A stretch of 64,000 nt of DNA from Candidatus Cryptobacteroides intestinavium (lineage in GTDB: Bacteria; Bacteroidota; Bacteroidia; Bacteroidales; UBA932), in NCBI GenBank assembly GCA_017694845.1, contig JADIMI010000083.1, positions 1 through 64,000 on the forward strand, given 5' to 3'. The position numbers were made by a program, and so were the translations under genes. This document shows, in pieces, positions 16,607-25,281 of this stretch. The first letter of the stretch is position 1. Every line of letters starts with the position of its first letter. The notes under the pieces are model-generated. The model saw only the letters and a program-made list of their open reading frames with translations. It was not told the origin of the DNA and searched no databases.

Positions 16607-17917
16607 TTATTTCTTGCGGATATAGACCTGGACCGGGCAGCCGGTGAAGCCGAATTTCTCCCTCAGCCTGTTTTCGAGGAACCTCTTGTACGGCTCCTTG
16701 ACATACTGCGGCAGGTTGCAGAAGAACGCGAATGCCGGGAACCGGGTCGGGAGCTGGGTCACATATTTTATCTTGACGTATTTTCCTTTCCAGGCAGGCG
16801 GCGGATAGCTCTCTATCTCGGGAAGCATTTCTTCGTTGAGCCGGGCTGTAGGGATTTTCTTGGAATAGTTGCTGTATACCTGTGATGCAGCCTCAAGCAC
16901 ATTCAGAATTCGCTGCTTGTTGATCACGGATGTGAATATCAGCGGAATGTCATTGAAAGGGGCGAGCCTTGCCTTGAGCGATTCCGTATACTCCTTCATC
17001 GTGTTGGTATCCTTTTCGATAAGATCCCATTTGTTCACGACGATGACACAGCCTTTCCTGTTCCGTGCGATCAGGTTGAATATGCTCATATCCTGGGCTT
17101 CAAGACCGGTCTGGGCATCTATCATCAGTATACAGACATCGGAATGCTCTATTGCCCTGATCGACCTCATTACAGAGTAGAATTCAAGGTCTTCGTGGAC
17201 CTTGGCCTTCTTTCTCATACCGGCCGTGTCCACCAGCATAAACTCGTGCCCGAACTTGTTGTAGTACGTGGAGATGGAATCCCTTGTCGTACCGGCGACC
17301 GGGGTGACAATGTTTCTTTCTGTCCCGAGGAGGGCATTGGTCAGAGATGACTTTCCGACATTAGGCTTTCCTACTATGGCTATATGCGGCAGTTCCGGAT
17401 GGCTGTCATCCTCCCCGGAGTCTTTCGGAAGCAGTCTCACTACCTCGTCGAGCAGATCCCCTGTGCCGCTTCCGGTGGCTGCGGCGATGCCGAACAGCCT
17501 GTCTCCGAGCCCCAGGGAATAGAACTGGTATGCATCGTACATCCTGTCCCCTGTATCAACCTTGTTGACAGCGAGCACCACCGGCTTCCCGCTGCGTCTG
17601 AGGATGTCCGCTATCTCTGCATCGTAGTCGGTGATCCCTGTCAGCGCCTCCACCATAAACAGCACGAGATCGGACTCCTCGATGGCGAGAAGGACCTGTT
17701 TGCGGATCTCGCTCTCGAACACATCGTCCGAGTTGCTCGTGTATCCTCCCGTGTCCACGACGGAGAATTCGTTCCCGCACCATTCGCATTTGCCGTAATG
17801 CCTGTCACGTGTCACTCCTGCGGTCTCGTCCACGATGGCCTGCCGCATTCCTACAAGACGGTTGAAAAGGGTGGACTTGCCGACGTTAGGGCGTCCTACG
17901 ATAGCTACAAGACTCAT
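16607..17917 (-). CDS. der: Ribosome biogenesis GTPase Der (EngA)
   Basis: A 436-residue protein with two tandem GTPase domains and a C-terminal KH-like domain. The first P-loop is GRPNVGKS (residues 8-15) with G4 NKVD; the second is GKPNVGKS with G3 DTAGM and G4 NKWD. Der binds the large ribosomal subunit and is needed for its assembly. I begin at the ATG whose first base is 17917 ([16 protein letters not shown]), since the 41 extra codons of the longer open frame run through the upstream small gene and lack conservation. It ends a minus-strand operon engB-prs-small membrane protein-der, 4 bp after the small gene. Confidence 0.96.
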   Translation of the reverse strand: MSLVAIVGRPNVGKSTLFNRLVGMRQAIVDETAGVTRDRHYGKCEWCGNEFSVVDTGGYTSNSDDVFESEIRKQVLLAIEESDLVLFMVEALTGITDYDAEIADILRRSGKPVVLAVNKVDTGDRMYDAYQFYSLGLGDRLFGIAAATGSGTGDLLDEVVRLLPKDSGEDDSHPELPHIAIVGKPNVGKSSLTNALLGTERNIVTPVAGTTRDSISTYYNKFGHEFMLVDTAGMRKKAKVHEDLEFYSVMRSIRAIEHSDVCILMIDAQTGLEAQDMSIFNLIARNRKGCVIVVNKWDLIEKDTNTMKEYTESLKARLAPFNDIPLIFTSVINKQRILNVLEAASQVYSNYSKKIPTARLNEEMLPEIESYPPPAWKGKYVKIKYVTQLPTRFPAFAFFCNLPQYVKEPYKRFLENRLREKFGFTGCPVQVYIRKK

Positions 17918-17921
17918 ACTA

Positions 17922-18179
17922 TTATCTGTCAATGATTTCGCAGCCGGAGCAGTCGGTGCATCCGAGGTCGCTGCAGGTCGGATGCTCTTTCCTGTTCTTC
18001 CTCCCCCAGATCCGCAGTTCCTCCTCCTTGGCGCATACAATCCCCCTCTTGCGCATTTCCTTGTTCCTGCTTATTTCTGTCTCCGGGAACCGGCCGTTCT
18101 TACGGAATATGATATTTAAACATAGTCCGATGACACATAGTCCTACGAGGACGAGGGCTGCAAGGAGGATTTCCCACAT
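17922..18179 (-). CDS. Small single-pass membrane protein with Cys-rich tail
   Basis: 85 residues: one hydrophobic helix (about 3-25), then a basic cytoplasmic segment with [20 protein letters not shown] and [10 protein letters not shown], ending in a cysteine cluster ([12 protein letters not shown]) that could bind metal. I recognise the type (helix, then KNGxFPxTxxxxNKxMRxRGI) as a conserved small Bacteroidetes membrane protein of unknown role, but no function can be assigned. It lies 22 bp after prs and 4 bp before der, clearly within the operon, and its codon use fits. Confidence 0.75.
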   Translation of the reverse strand: MWEILLAALVLVGLCVIGLCLNIIFRKNGRFPETEISRNKEMRKRGIVCAKEEELRIWGRKNRKEHPTCSDLGCTDCSGCEIIDR

Positions 18180-18201
18180 AATTCTTCAGTATTTTGGCCT
18201 G

Positions 18202-19152
18202 TCAGTTGATGAAGCTGCTGCTGATAGGCTCGTAATTGTACACTTTCTCGATTATATCGGCGAAAGTTTCCGCCATTGAGAGGACAGTCAGCTTGCTCCT
18301 GTCCTTGGCCGGGTCGGATGAAAGAGGTATCGTGTCCGTGACGATGACTTCCTCGAGGGCAGATGCCGCGATCTTCTCGTATGCGCTGCCCGAGAACACT
18401 GCGTGGGTGGCGCAGGCCCTGACGCTGAGCGCTCCCATATCCTTGAGCACGTTGGCTGCCTTGGTAAGTGTCCCGGCAGTGTCGATCATATCATCCACGA
18501 TGATGACATTCTTGCCCGCCACATCCCCTATCGCGGTGATGGATCCCACTACATTGGCTTTCTCGCGGGATTTGTGGCAGATGATCACAGGGCACTGGAG
18601 GTAGCGTGCGTATGCGTTGGCCCTCTTCGCCCCTCCCATGTCCGGGGCGGCTATGGCGAGATTCTCGATATGCATATCCCTCAGGTAAGGGAGGAATACC
18701 GTGCTGGCGTAGATATGGTCGACAGGGAAGTCGAAGAAGCCCTGTATCTGGTCGGCGTGGAGGTCGCATGTCATAACCCTGTCGCATCCGGCAGCGTGCA
18801 GAAGGTTGGCGACGAGCTTGGCTCCTATCGGCACCCTCGGCTTGTCCTTGCGGTCCTGCCGTGCCCAGCCGAAATACGGCATTACGGCTATGACTGTATG
18901 TGCCGATGCACGCTTGGCGGCATCTATCATAAGCAGTAGCTCGAAAAGGTTGTCCACAGGCGGGAAGGTGGACTGTACAATGAATACGGTCGCTCCCCTG
19001 ACGCTCTCGTTCAGGGACGGCTGGAATTCCCCGTCACTGAAGGTGAGGACATCGGATTCTCCGAGGTTTATGCCCAGAGATTTTACTATCTTTTCTGCGA
19101 AAGGCCTGGAGTTTCGGCAGGCGAAAATCTTCAGTTTGTGTTCGTTGTGCAT
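18202..19152 (-). CDS. prs: Ribose-phosphate pyrophosphokinase (PRPP synthetase)
   Basis: A 316-residue class I PRPP synthetase, making phosphoribosyl pyrophosphate from ribose 5-phosphate and ATP for nucleotide, His and Trp synthesis. Visible signatures are the N-terminal FACRNSRPFAEKI, the FSDGE ATP-site segment, the metal/ATP site DLHADQIQGFF and the PRPP loop VIIVDDMIDTAGT. Length is that of the family. It is 14 bp downstream of engB and begins the run prs-small protein-der. Confidence 0.97.
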   Translation of the reverse strand: MHNEHKLKIFACRNSRPFAEKIVKSLGINLGESDVLTFSDGEFQPSLNESVRGATVFIVQSTFPPVDNLFELLLMIDAAKRASAHTVIAVMPYFGWARQDRKDKPRVPIGAKLVANLLHAAGCDRVMTCDLHADQIQGFFDFPVDHIYASTVFLPYLRDMHIENLAIAAPDMGGAKRANAYARYLQCPVIICHKSREKANVVGSITAIGDVAGKNVIIVDDMIDTAGTLTKAANVLKDMGALSVRACATHAVFSGSAYEKIAASALEEVIVTDTIPLSSDPAKDRSKLTVLSMAETFADIIEKVYNYEPISSSFIN

Positions 19153-19166
19153 TTCAGTATATCAGT

Positions 19167-19772
19167 TTAGTCCTTTTTCATATTGTCAAGGATCTCCTCT
19201 ATGTATCCGAGGATCTCTTCCTTCCCGAGCCCTGTCTCCGATGAACTTACAAACATAGGCGGCAGCTCCTCCCATTTCTCGAGCAGCATCTGCCTGTCTT
19301 TCTCTATCTGTCTCTCCCTTGCTACGGGGCCGAGCTTGTCCCCCTTGGTGAAAATGATTGCAAACGGGATGTCGCTTCCTCCCAGTTCATCCAGAAAATC
19401 CATATCTGCCTTCATAATGTCGTGCCGGCAGTCTATGAGGACAAACAGGAGCACCATCTCTTCCGAGAAGTTCAGGTAGTTGCGGATCACATCCTCCAGC
19501 CTTTTTCTTGCTCCTCCGGACAGTTTCGCATAGCCGTAGCCAGGAAGGTCCACGAGATACCATTCCTTGTTGATGAGAAAGTGATTGACAAGCCTTGTCT
19601 TTCCAGGCTGGCTGGATGTCATGGCAAGTCTGCGGTTGCCGCACAGCATATTGATAAGTGAGGACTTGCCTACATTTGATCTTCCGATGAATGCAAATTC
19701 CGGGAGTTTCTTCCCGGGCTTCTCAGATACCCTTGTGCTGCTTCCGGCAAATGTCGCTTCTGTTATTCTCAT
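19167..19772 (-). CDS. engB: Ribosome biogenesis GTP-binding protein EngB (YihA/YsxC)
   Basis: A 201-residue TrmE-Era-EngA-EngB GTPase for 50S subunit assembly. The P-loop GRSNVGKSS (residues 30-37) with the Ser/Asn pattern of EngB, G3 DLPGYGYAK and G4 TKGDK are all present. I start at MRITEATFAGSS (first base 19772) because homologues begin with this strand; a frame start 14 codons earlier overlaps the promoter. A -7 box lies on this strand at 19802-19809. Confidence 0.95.
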   Translation of the reverse strand: MRITEATFAGSSTRVSEKPGKKLPEFAFIGRSNVGKSSLINMLCGNRRLAMTSSQPGKTRLVNHFLINKEWYLVDLPGYGYAKLSGGARKRLEDVIRNYLNFSEEMVLLFVLIDCRHDIMKADMDFLDELGGSDIPFAIIFTKGDKLGPVARERQIEKDRQMLLEKWEELPPMFVSSSETGLGKEEILGYIEEILDNMKKD

Positions 19773-19801
19773 CAGTACATCGGAACTTTTCCAATCCTTG
19801 G

Positions 19802-19809
19802 CAAAGATA
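19802..19809 (-). promoter_or_regulatory. -7 box of the engB-prs-der operon
   Basis: CAAAGATA on the plus strand reads TATCTTTG on the minus strand, a full TAnnTTTG match, 30 bp before the engB start. It is divergent from the glycogen operon promoter at 19853. Confidence 0.6.
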
Positions 19810-19852
19810 ATCAAATTTGCAGCCTTACCGTAACATTATCGAAAAATATTGC

Positions 19853-19860
19853 TAATTTTG
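19853..19860 (+). promoter_or_regulatory. -7 box of the glycogen operon
   Basis: TAATTTTG matches TAnnTTTG. It precedes the branching enzyme by 127 bp. The 215 bp between engB and the branching enzyme hold the two divergent promoters and nothing else that I can recognise. Confidence 0.55.
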
Positions 19861-19987
19861 TGGATGTTCAATACCACAGGCTCTTCCCCATCCGGCCCGT
19901 GGCCAATGTCTGGGCTGGAATGTACCGGTGGATAATTGTAGGCAGAGAAGTTCAACAGACGGACTTGGCAGAGGCACAGTTGCAGAT

Positions 19988-22000
19988 ATGGAAAGGAAGA
20001 ATACGATGATTTATGATGGTGATTCCTGGCTGCTGCCCTACAGGGAGGCTATAGATGCAAGGCACAGGCATATTCTTGAAGAGAAGGAACGGCTTTCAGT
20101 CGACGGGTCACTGTCCAGGGGGATCAACAACCATCTCTATTACGGACTTCATCACAATGCTGATGGGGACTGGGTGTTCCGGGAGTGGGCTCCCGACGCA
20201 ATGAAGATCTATATAATCGGCGATTTCAACAACTGGAAGAGGACGGAGGCATACGCCATGCATCCTGTCGGCAACGGCAACTGGGAGATTGTCATCCCGG
20301 CTATGTTTTTGGCCCACGGGACTTTGTACAAGCTTTACATAGAATGGCCCGGAGGCGGAGGAGAACGTCTTCCCGCCTATGTGACGCGGGCGGTGCAGGA
20401 TCCGGAGACCAAGGCGTTCTGTGCGCAGGTCTGGGATCCGGGAAAGCCTTACAGATGGAGGCACCGCAGGCCGGGGAAGAGACAGCACCCTCTTATATAT
20501 GAATGCCATATAGGTATGAGCTCCGAAAAGGAGAAGGTCGCTACATTTGATGAGTTCAGGCGCGATGTGCTGCCGCACATCAAGGATCTCGGTTATGACA
20601 CCATCCAGATAATGGCGCTTCAGGAGCATCCTTATTACGGCTCTTTCGGCTACCAGGTCTCCAATTTCTTCGCCCTCAGCTCCCGGTTCGGGACTCCCGA
20701 GGAATTCAAGCATCTCGTGGATGAAGCCCACGGGATGGGGATCGCCGTTGTTATGGATATCGTGCACTCGCATTCCGTGGACAATGAGGCCGAAGGCCTC
20801 GGAATGTTCGATGGCAGGGAGGATCTGTATTTCTATAAGGGACCGCAGGGGCATCATCCTGCCTGGGGGTCCCGCTGCTTCGACTACGGCAAGGATGAGA
20901 CGAAGTATTTCCTCCTGTCCAACTGCAAGTTCTGGCTGGAGGAATACCATCTGGACGGCTTCCGTTTCGATGGGGTGACCAGCATGCTCTACTGGAACCA
21001 CGGGCTCGGGACGGATTTTGTCGGCTATGATGTATATTTCAATAAAGGTGTGGATGAGAACGCCGTCACGTACCTTGCCCTGGCCAATATGCTGGTCAAG
21101 GAGATCGATCCGGATGCATTCACTATAGCCGAGGATGTGAGCGGTATGGCAGGGCTGGCCGCCCCGTTCGAGGCCGGGGGCATCGGGTTTGACTTCCGGA
21201 TGAGCATGGGAGTGGCGGACAACTGGATAAAGTGGATCAAGGAGCTTCCTGATGAGAAATGGAGCATGGGGGAGATGTGGTGGCAGCTCACCAACAAGAG
21301 GGCGGACGAGAAGACCATCAGCTATTCCGAGTGCCACGACCAGGCGATGGTGGGGGACAAGACCATTATCTTCCGCCTGATGGACAAGGAGATGTATACA
21401 TCTATGAATATGGAGTCCAGGTCTCCGGTGGTGGACAGGGGTATCGCCCTGCACAAGATGATAAGGCTTGTGACTATGGCCACGGCCGGTGACGGCTATC
21501 TCACGTTTATGGGGAACGAGTTCGGCCATCCTGAGTGGATAGACTTCCCGAGGGAGGGGAACGGCTGGTCATACAAGTACGCCAGGAGACAGTGGTCGCT
21601 TATGGAACCTGACTATCTCAGGTACAGGTATCTGAACAATTTTGACCGTGCGATGATCTCTCTCTGCAAGGATGAGGGGCTGCTGTCCGGGAAGCCGGAG
21701 CTGCTTGTACAGGATGAAGAGAAAAAAATTCTCATTTTCAAAAGAATAAATTGTATCTTTGCGTTCAATTTCAATCCGTCATCATCTTTTTCGGATTATG
21801 CCTTCGCCGCTCCGGCGGGAAAATACTCCCTGATCCTTGATACGGATGAGAAAGAATTTGATGGCTTCGACCGCCTTGGACGCGGGGAGACCCATTTCAC
21901 GGTGCATACGAAGTCGAAGAATGGAAACCGGACTTTCGATGACTCTCTGATTCTTTATCTGCCGAGCCGTTGTGCCTTGGTTCTCAAGAAACTGGATTAA
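19988..22000 (+). CDS. glgB: 1,4-alpha-glucan branching enzyme (GH13, CBM48)
   Basis: The enzyme makes alpha-1,6 branches in glycogen. From the ATG at 19988 it has 670 residues: a CBM48 domain (YIIGDFNNWKR) then a GH13 barrel with nucleophile Asp328 (GFRFDGVTSM), acid/base Glu382 (IAEDVSGM) and Asp451 (SECHDQ), then a C-terminal all-beta domain. The motifs are those of subfamily GH13_8, the eukaryote-like branching enzymes, rather than the usual bacterial GH13_9. An ATG at 20006 and a longer frame from 19928 are alternatives for the start. It leads the glycogen operon; the GH133 gene begins 28 bp downstream. Confidence 0.93.
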   Translation: MERKNTMIYDGDSWLLPYREAIDARHRHILEEKERLSVDGSLSRGINNHLYYGLHHNADGDWVFREWAPDAMKIYIIGDFNNWKRTEAYAMHPVGNGNWEIVIPAMFLAHGTLYKLYIEWPGGGGERLPAYVTRAVQDPETKAFCAQVWDPGKPYRWRHRRPGKRQHPLIYECHIGMSSEKEKVATFDEFRRDVLPHIKDLGYDTIQIMALQEHPYYGSFGYQVSNFFALSSRFGTPEEFKHLVDEAHGMGIAVVMDIVHSHSVDNEAEGLGMFDGREDLYFYKGPQGHHPAWGSRCFDYGKDETKYFLLSNCKFWLEEYHLDGFRFDGVTSMLYWNHGLGTDFVGYDVYFNKGVDENAVTYLALANMLVKEIDPDAFTIAEDVSGMAGLAAPFEAGGIGFDFRMSMGVADNWIKWIKELPDEKWSMGEMWWQLTNKRADEKTISYSECHDQAMVGDKTIIFRLMDKEMYTSMNMESRSPVVDRGIALHKMIRLVTMATAGDGYLTFMGNEFGHPEWIDFPREGNGWSYKYARRQWSLMEPDYLRYRYLNNFDRAMISLCKDEGLLSGKPELLVQDEEKKILIFKRINCIFAFNFNPSSSFSDYAFAAPAGKYSLILDTDEKEFDGFDRLGRGETHFTVHTKSKNGNRTFDDSLILYLPSRCALVLKKLD

Positions 22001-22028
22001 TGTTAACCTAAATTAAATTATAGCAAGT

Positions 22029-23972
22029 ATGGCTTTTCTAAAATTCAACAAGTCCGAACTTGTCAACCTGGAGTATTCGCTCAAGAGGGAGATTATCCTG
22101 GCGAACGAGACGGGAGCGTACTGCAACACATCCCTGGTGTGCTGCAATACAAGACGGTATCACGGACTTCTGGCCGTGCCGGTCGACGGTTTCGGCGGCG
22201 GGAAGTATATGCTCCTGTCATCTGTCGATGAAAGTCTGGTCATGGACGGCAAACAGTTCAATCTCGGCATTCATTGCTATGGTGATATATACGAGCCGAG
22301 AGGGCACAAGTATATCATTGACTTTGACGCCGATCCTGTGCCGGAGATCATCTACAAGGTAGGAGACATCCTGTTCAGCAAGTCGATCATGATGGTCCCT
22401 GACAACGACCAGGTCCTTGTCAGGTATACCCTTCTCGAGGCTCCTCACAAGACGGAGCTGAAGCTCAAGCCGTTCCTGGCGTTCAGGAATGTGCACAGCC
22501 TTACGCATCAGAACGGAGAGGCTGACACCGAGGGAAGGGACATCCAGGGAGGCGTCGCCTACAGAATGTATGAAGGTTTCCCTGACCTGAACCTCCAGCT
22601 CAGCGGCAAGGCCTCGTTCAAGAAGATGCCTTACTGGTATAATGGAATAACATATTCGGATGAGTACAGGCGCGGGTTCGACTGCACGGAGGACCTTTTC
22701 GTGCCGGGCGAATTCTCGACGGAACTGAAGCCGGGGGATTCGGTGATCCTGTCGGCTTCCGTGACAGAGGTCAGCACCCGCGGACTGAAACGCAAGTTCG
22801 ATGACATAGTGGCGAAGATGGATCCTATCCACAATTACCACGACCTGCTTGTCCATAACGCCAATATGCTGAAATGCAAGCACAACGGCAAGGAGCAGAT
22901 CAACGCCGGACTTTCCTGGCTCCAGACGGGCCTGCTCAGGGAGACGATAGAGTCGCTCCCGGGGCTTACAATATATGCGGACGGCAATACAGCCGAATTC
23001 GAGAAGATCCTGGATACGCTGATCGCTGATGAACAGGAGAGGCTCTTCCACAGGACGACCCAGGTGGAGTCCCCTCTCAGGCTCACGGACACCCTGCAGC
23101 AGTATATAGAGTTCACCGGAGATGAGAAGAAGGTATGGAAGAAATACGGCCCTACTCTCAAAGGTATCATAGAGAGCTATGCTCCGGGTCGCAGGCGTGA
23201 GGTGACAATGCATCCTAACGGCCTGCTCTGGGCGCAGATGGACTGGACGGCGCTGTCGTGGATGAATACCTATATCTCAGGCCAGCCTGTCAACGAGAGG
23301 GCGGGATATCAGGTGGAGACCAATGCCTTCTGGTACAATGCGCTCTGTTTCGCGATAGATATGGAGACAAGATACGGGACGAAGAAGAACAATGCGTTCA
23401 TCGCACAGTGGACTCCGGTGCGCGACCTCGTGAAGCAGAATTTCCAGCCGACGTTCTGGAATGCCGAGCACGGATATCTGGCGGATTACGTGGATGGGAA
23501 CGGACAGAATCTGGATGTCCGTCCTAACCAGATGTTCGCGGTATATCTCCGCTATTCGCCTGTCGATGATGAAGTGATGTCATCCGTGATGTCTGTGGTT
23601 TCCAACGAGCTTGTCACAAGGCGCGGAATCAGGACGCTCTCTCCGAGGAATATCAAGTACAAGGGAGTATACGAAGGGTCGCAGACCGACAGGGACCAGG
23701 CCTACCACAACGGATGTGCCTTCCCTTCCCTTCTCGCTCCGTATGTGGAGATATGTTTCAATATGATGGGCCAGGCCTTCTACAAGAAGGCGGAATGGCT
23801 TACGGAAGGGTTCTATGAGGATATCAACAAGCATGGCGTAGGAGTCTTCGCCGAGCTGTATGATGGAGACCCTCCTCACGAGCCTCACGGAGCCATCGCC
23901 TGCGCGTGCAGCACGGCAGCGCTTCTGAAGATAGATTATCTGATGAACAAATATAAGGAGGGCAGGAAATGA
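22029..23972 (+). CDS. Glycogen debranching enzyme, amylo-alpha-1,6-glucosidase (GH133)
   Basis: A 647-residue protein in the archaeal/bacterial GH133 style: an N-terminal beta-sandwich domain (about 1-260, with NETGAYCNTSLVCCNTRRYHGLL, the family opening) and a C-terminal (alpha/alpha)6 barrel with the QMDWTALSW, FWNAEHGYLADYV and AYHNGCAFPSLLAPYV segments. It removes alpha-1,6 branches of glycogen limit dextrins. The stop overlaps the start of the next gene (ATGA), showing tight translational coupling. Confidence 0.92.
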   Translation: MAFLKFNKSELVNLEYSLKREIILANETGAYCNTSLVCCNTRRYHGLLAVPVDGFGGGKYMLLSSVDESLVMDGKQFNLGIHCYGDIYEPRGHKYIIDFDADPVPEIIYKVGDILFSKSIMMVPDNDQVLVRYTLLEAPHKTELKLKPFLAFRNVHSLTHQNGEADTEGRDIQGGVAYRMYEGFPDLNLQLSGKASFKKMPYWYNGITYSDEYRRGFDCTEDLFVPGEFSTELKPGDSVILSASVTEVSTRGLKRKFDDIVAKMDPIHNYHDLLVHNANMLKCKHNGKEQINAGLSWLQTGLLRETIESLPGLTIYADGNTAEFEKILDTLIADEQERLFHRTTQVESPLRLTDTLQQYIEFTGDEKKVWKKYGPTLKGIIESYAPGRRREVTMHPNGLLWAQMDWTALSWMNTYISGQPVNERAGYQVETNAFWYNALCFAIDMETRYGTKKNNAFIAQWTPVRDLVKQNFQPTFWNAEHGYLADYVDGNGQNLDVRPNQMFAVYLRYSPVDDEVMSSVMSVVSNELVTRRGIRTLSPRNIKYKGVYEGSQTDRDQAYHNGCAFPSLLAPYVEICFNMMGQAFYKKAEWLTEGFYEDINKHGVGVFAELYDGDPPHEPHGAIACACSTAALLKIDYLMNKYKEGRK

Positions 23973-25258
23973 AAGTGCTGATGTTCGGTTGGGAGTTTCC
24001 TCCCCATATTGCAGGAGGACTCGGTACGGCGTGCTATGGAATGACCAAGGGACTTGCATCAAACGGCGTGGATGTGCTGTTCGTAATGCCTTCTGCATCC
24101 GGAGATGAGGATCAGAGCGCTGTAAGGATAATCAATGCGAGCGATGTGCCTGTGGACACGGTGAGCACGACCGTGGATGAATTTCTCGGGAAGGTGCAGT
24201 TCGTGCATATAGGCTCCAATATGGTGCCGTATGTCGATCCGCATGATTTCACCGCTATGGTCGAGGAGGAGAGGAAGCGCCAGGTGAAGGATTTCAGGGT
24301 GCAGTACGGTCAGAAATACAAATTCTCCGGCAAATACGGCTCGAACCTTATGGAAGAGGTCGCCCGCTATGCTATGGTAGGGGCTACGATAGCCCTGCAG
24401 CACAAGGATGAGATAGATGTCATCCACGCCCACGACTGGCTGACATATCTCGCCGGCATCGGGGCGAAGCAGCTGACAGGGAAGCCGCTTGTAGTGCATG
24501 TACATGCCACTTCCTTTGACCGCGCAAGCGATGACAAGATAGATACGAGGGTCTATGACCTGGAGAAGAAAGGAATGGAGGCGGCCGACAGGGTGATCGC
24601 CGTCAGCGACCTTACCAGGAACATAGTCATCAACAAGTACGGCATTTCTCCAGACAAGGTCGTGACTGTCCATAACGCTGTGGACTTCAGCGGCCGTGAG
24701 AACCTTGAAGTCACAAGAGGGGTGCGGGACAAGGTCGTCACCTTCCTCGGAAGGGTCACATACCAGAAAGGGCCGGAGTATTTCATCGAGGCTGCGGCCA
24801 AGGTGCTCAAGAGATGCCCGCATGTGCGTTTCGTGATGGCCGGTAACGGAGACATGCTCAACAGGTGTATCCGCCACGTGGCCCGTCTCGGCATTTCGGA
24901 CAGGTTCCATTTCACGGGCTTCCTCCGCGGGAAGGAGGTGCAGAAGATGTTCGCCCTGTCGGATGTGTATGTGATGCCGTCCATTTCAGAGCCGTTCGGC
25001 ATATCACCTCTCGAGGCGATGCAGACGTATGTGCCATCCGTCATCTCCAAGCAGTCAGGCTGCGCGGAGGTGCTGAAATATGCGCTGAAGGTCGACTTCT
25101 GGGATGTGGATGCGATGTCGGATGCCATCTACGGGCTCATCAACTATCCGGCGATAGCCGCCCTTGCATCCCGCTGCGGCCACGATGAGGTCAATGCCCT
25201 CAAGTGGAACAATGCCGCCGCAAAAGTGAAGAGTGTATATGAATCAGTTATAAAATAA
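23969..25258 (+). CDS. Glycogen/starch synthase-like glycosyltransferase (GT4/GT5 type)
   Basis: A 429-residue GT-B fold enzyme. The N-terminal KVLMFGWEFPPHIAGGLG matches the nucleotide-sugar glucan synthases (K-x-G-G-L), HAHDWLTYLAG lies mid-domain, and the C-terminal half has the E-x7-E segment SEPFGISPLEAM. This gene type regularly lies between GH133 and GH57 genes in Bacteroidetes, so a role in glycogen chain elongation is likely; the donor (ADP- or UDP-glucose) is not readable. It gives the operon a second candidate synthase beside the GT3 domain at 26698. It overlaps the preceding gene by 4 bp. Confidence 0.88.
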   Translation: MKVLMFGWEFPPHIAGGLGTACYGMTKGLASNGVDVLFVMPSASGDEDQSAVRIINASDVPVDTVSTTVDEFLGKVQFVHIGSNMVPYVDPHDFTAMVEEERKRQVKDFRVQYGQKYKFSGKYGSNLMEEVARYAMVGATIALQHKDEIDVIHAHDWLTYLAGIGAKQLTGKPLVVHVHATSFDRASDDKIDTRVYDLEKKGMEAADRVIAVSDLTRNIVINKYGISPDKVVTVHNAVDFSGRENLEVTRGVRDKVVTFLGRVTYQKGPEYFIEAAAKVLKRCPHVRFVMAGNGDMLNRCIRHVARLGISDRFHFTGFLRGKEVQKMFALSDVYVMPSISEPFGISPLEAMQTYVPSVISKQSGCAEVLKYALKVDFWDVDAMSDAIYGLINYPAIAALASRCGHDEVNALKWNNAAAKVKSVYESVIK

Positions 25259-25281
25259 TTACTTAAACCTATCTACAAGTT

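Noticed and set aside
16430..16885. A 151-codon open frame running from repeat module B into the antisense of der
   Set aside because: The first part is repeat translation (VILSEAKNL type) and the rest is antisense to the conserved end of Der.
20108..21529. Long antisense open frame (473 codons) opposite the branching enzyme gene
   Set aside because: Shadow of the GH13 gene caused by its codon use; His/Pro-rich translation without domains. The same holds for antisense frames opposite ileS (36240-37445), the GT3-GT35 gene (29509-30639) and the GH133 gene (22218-23213).
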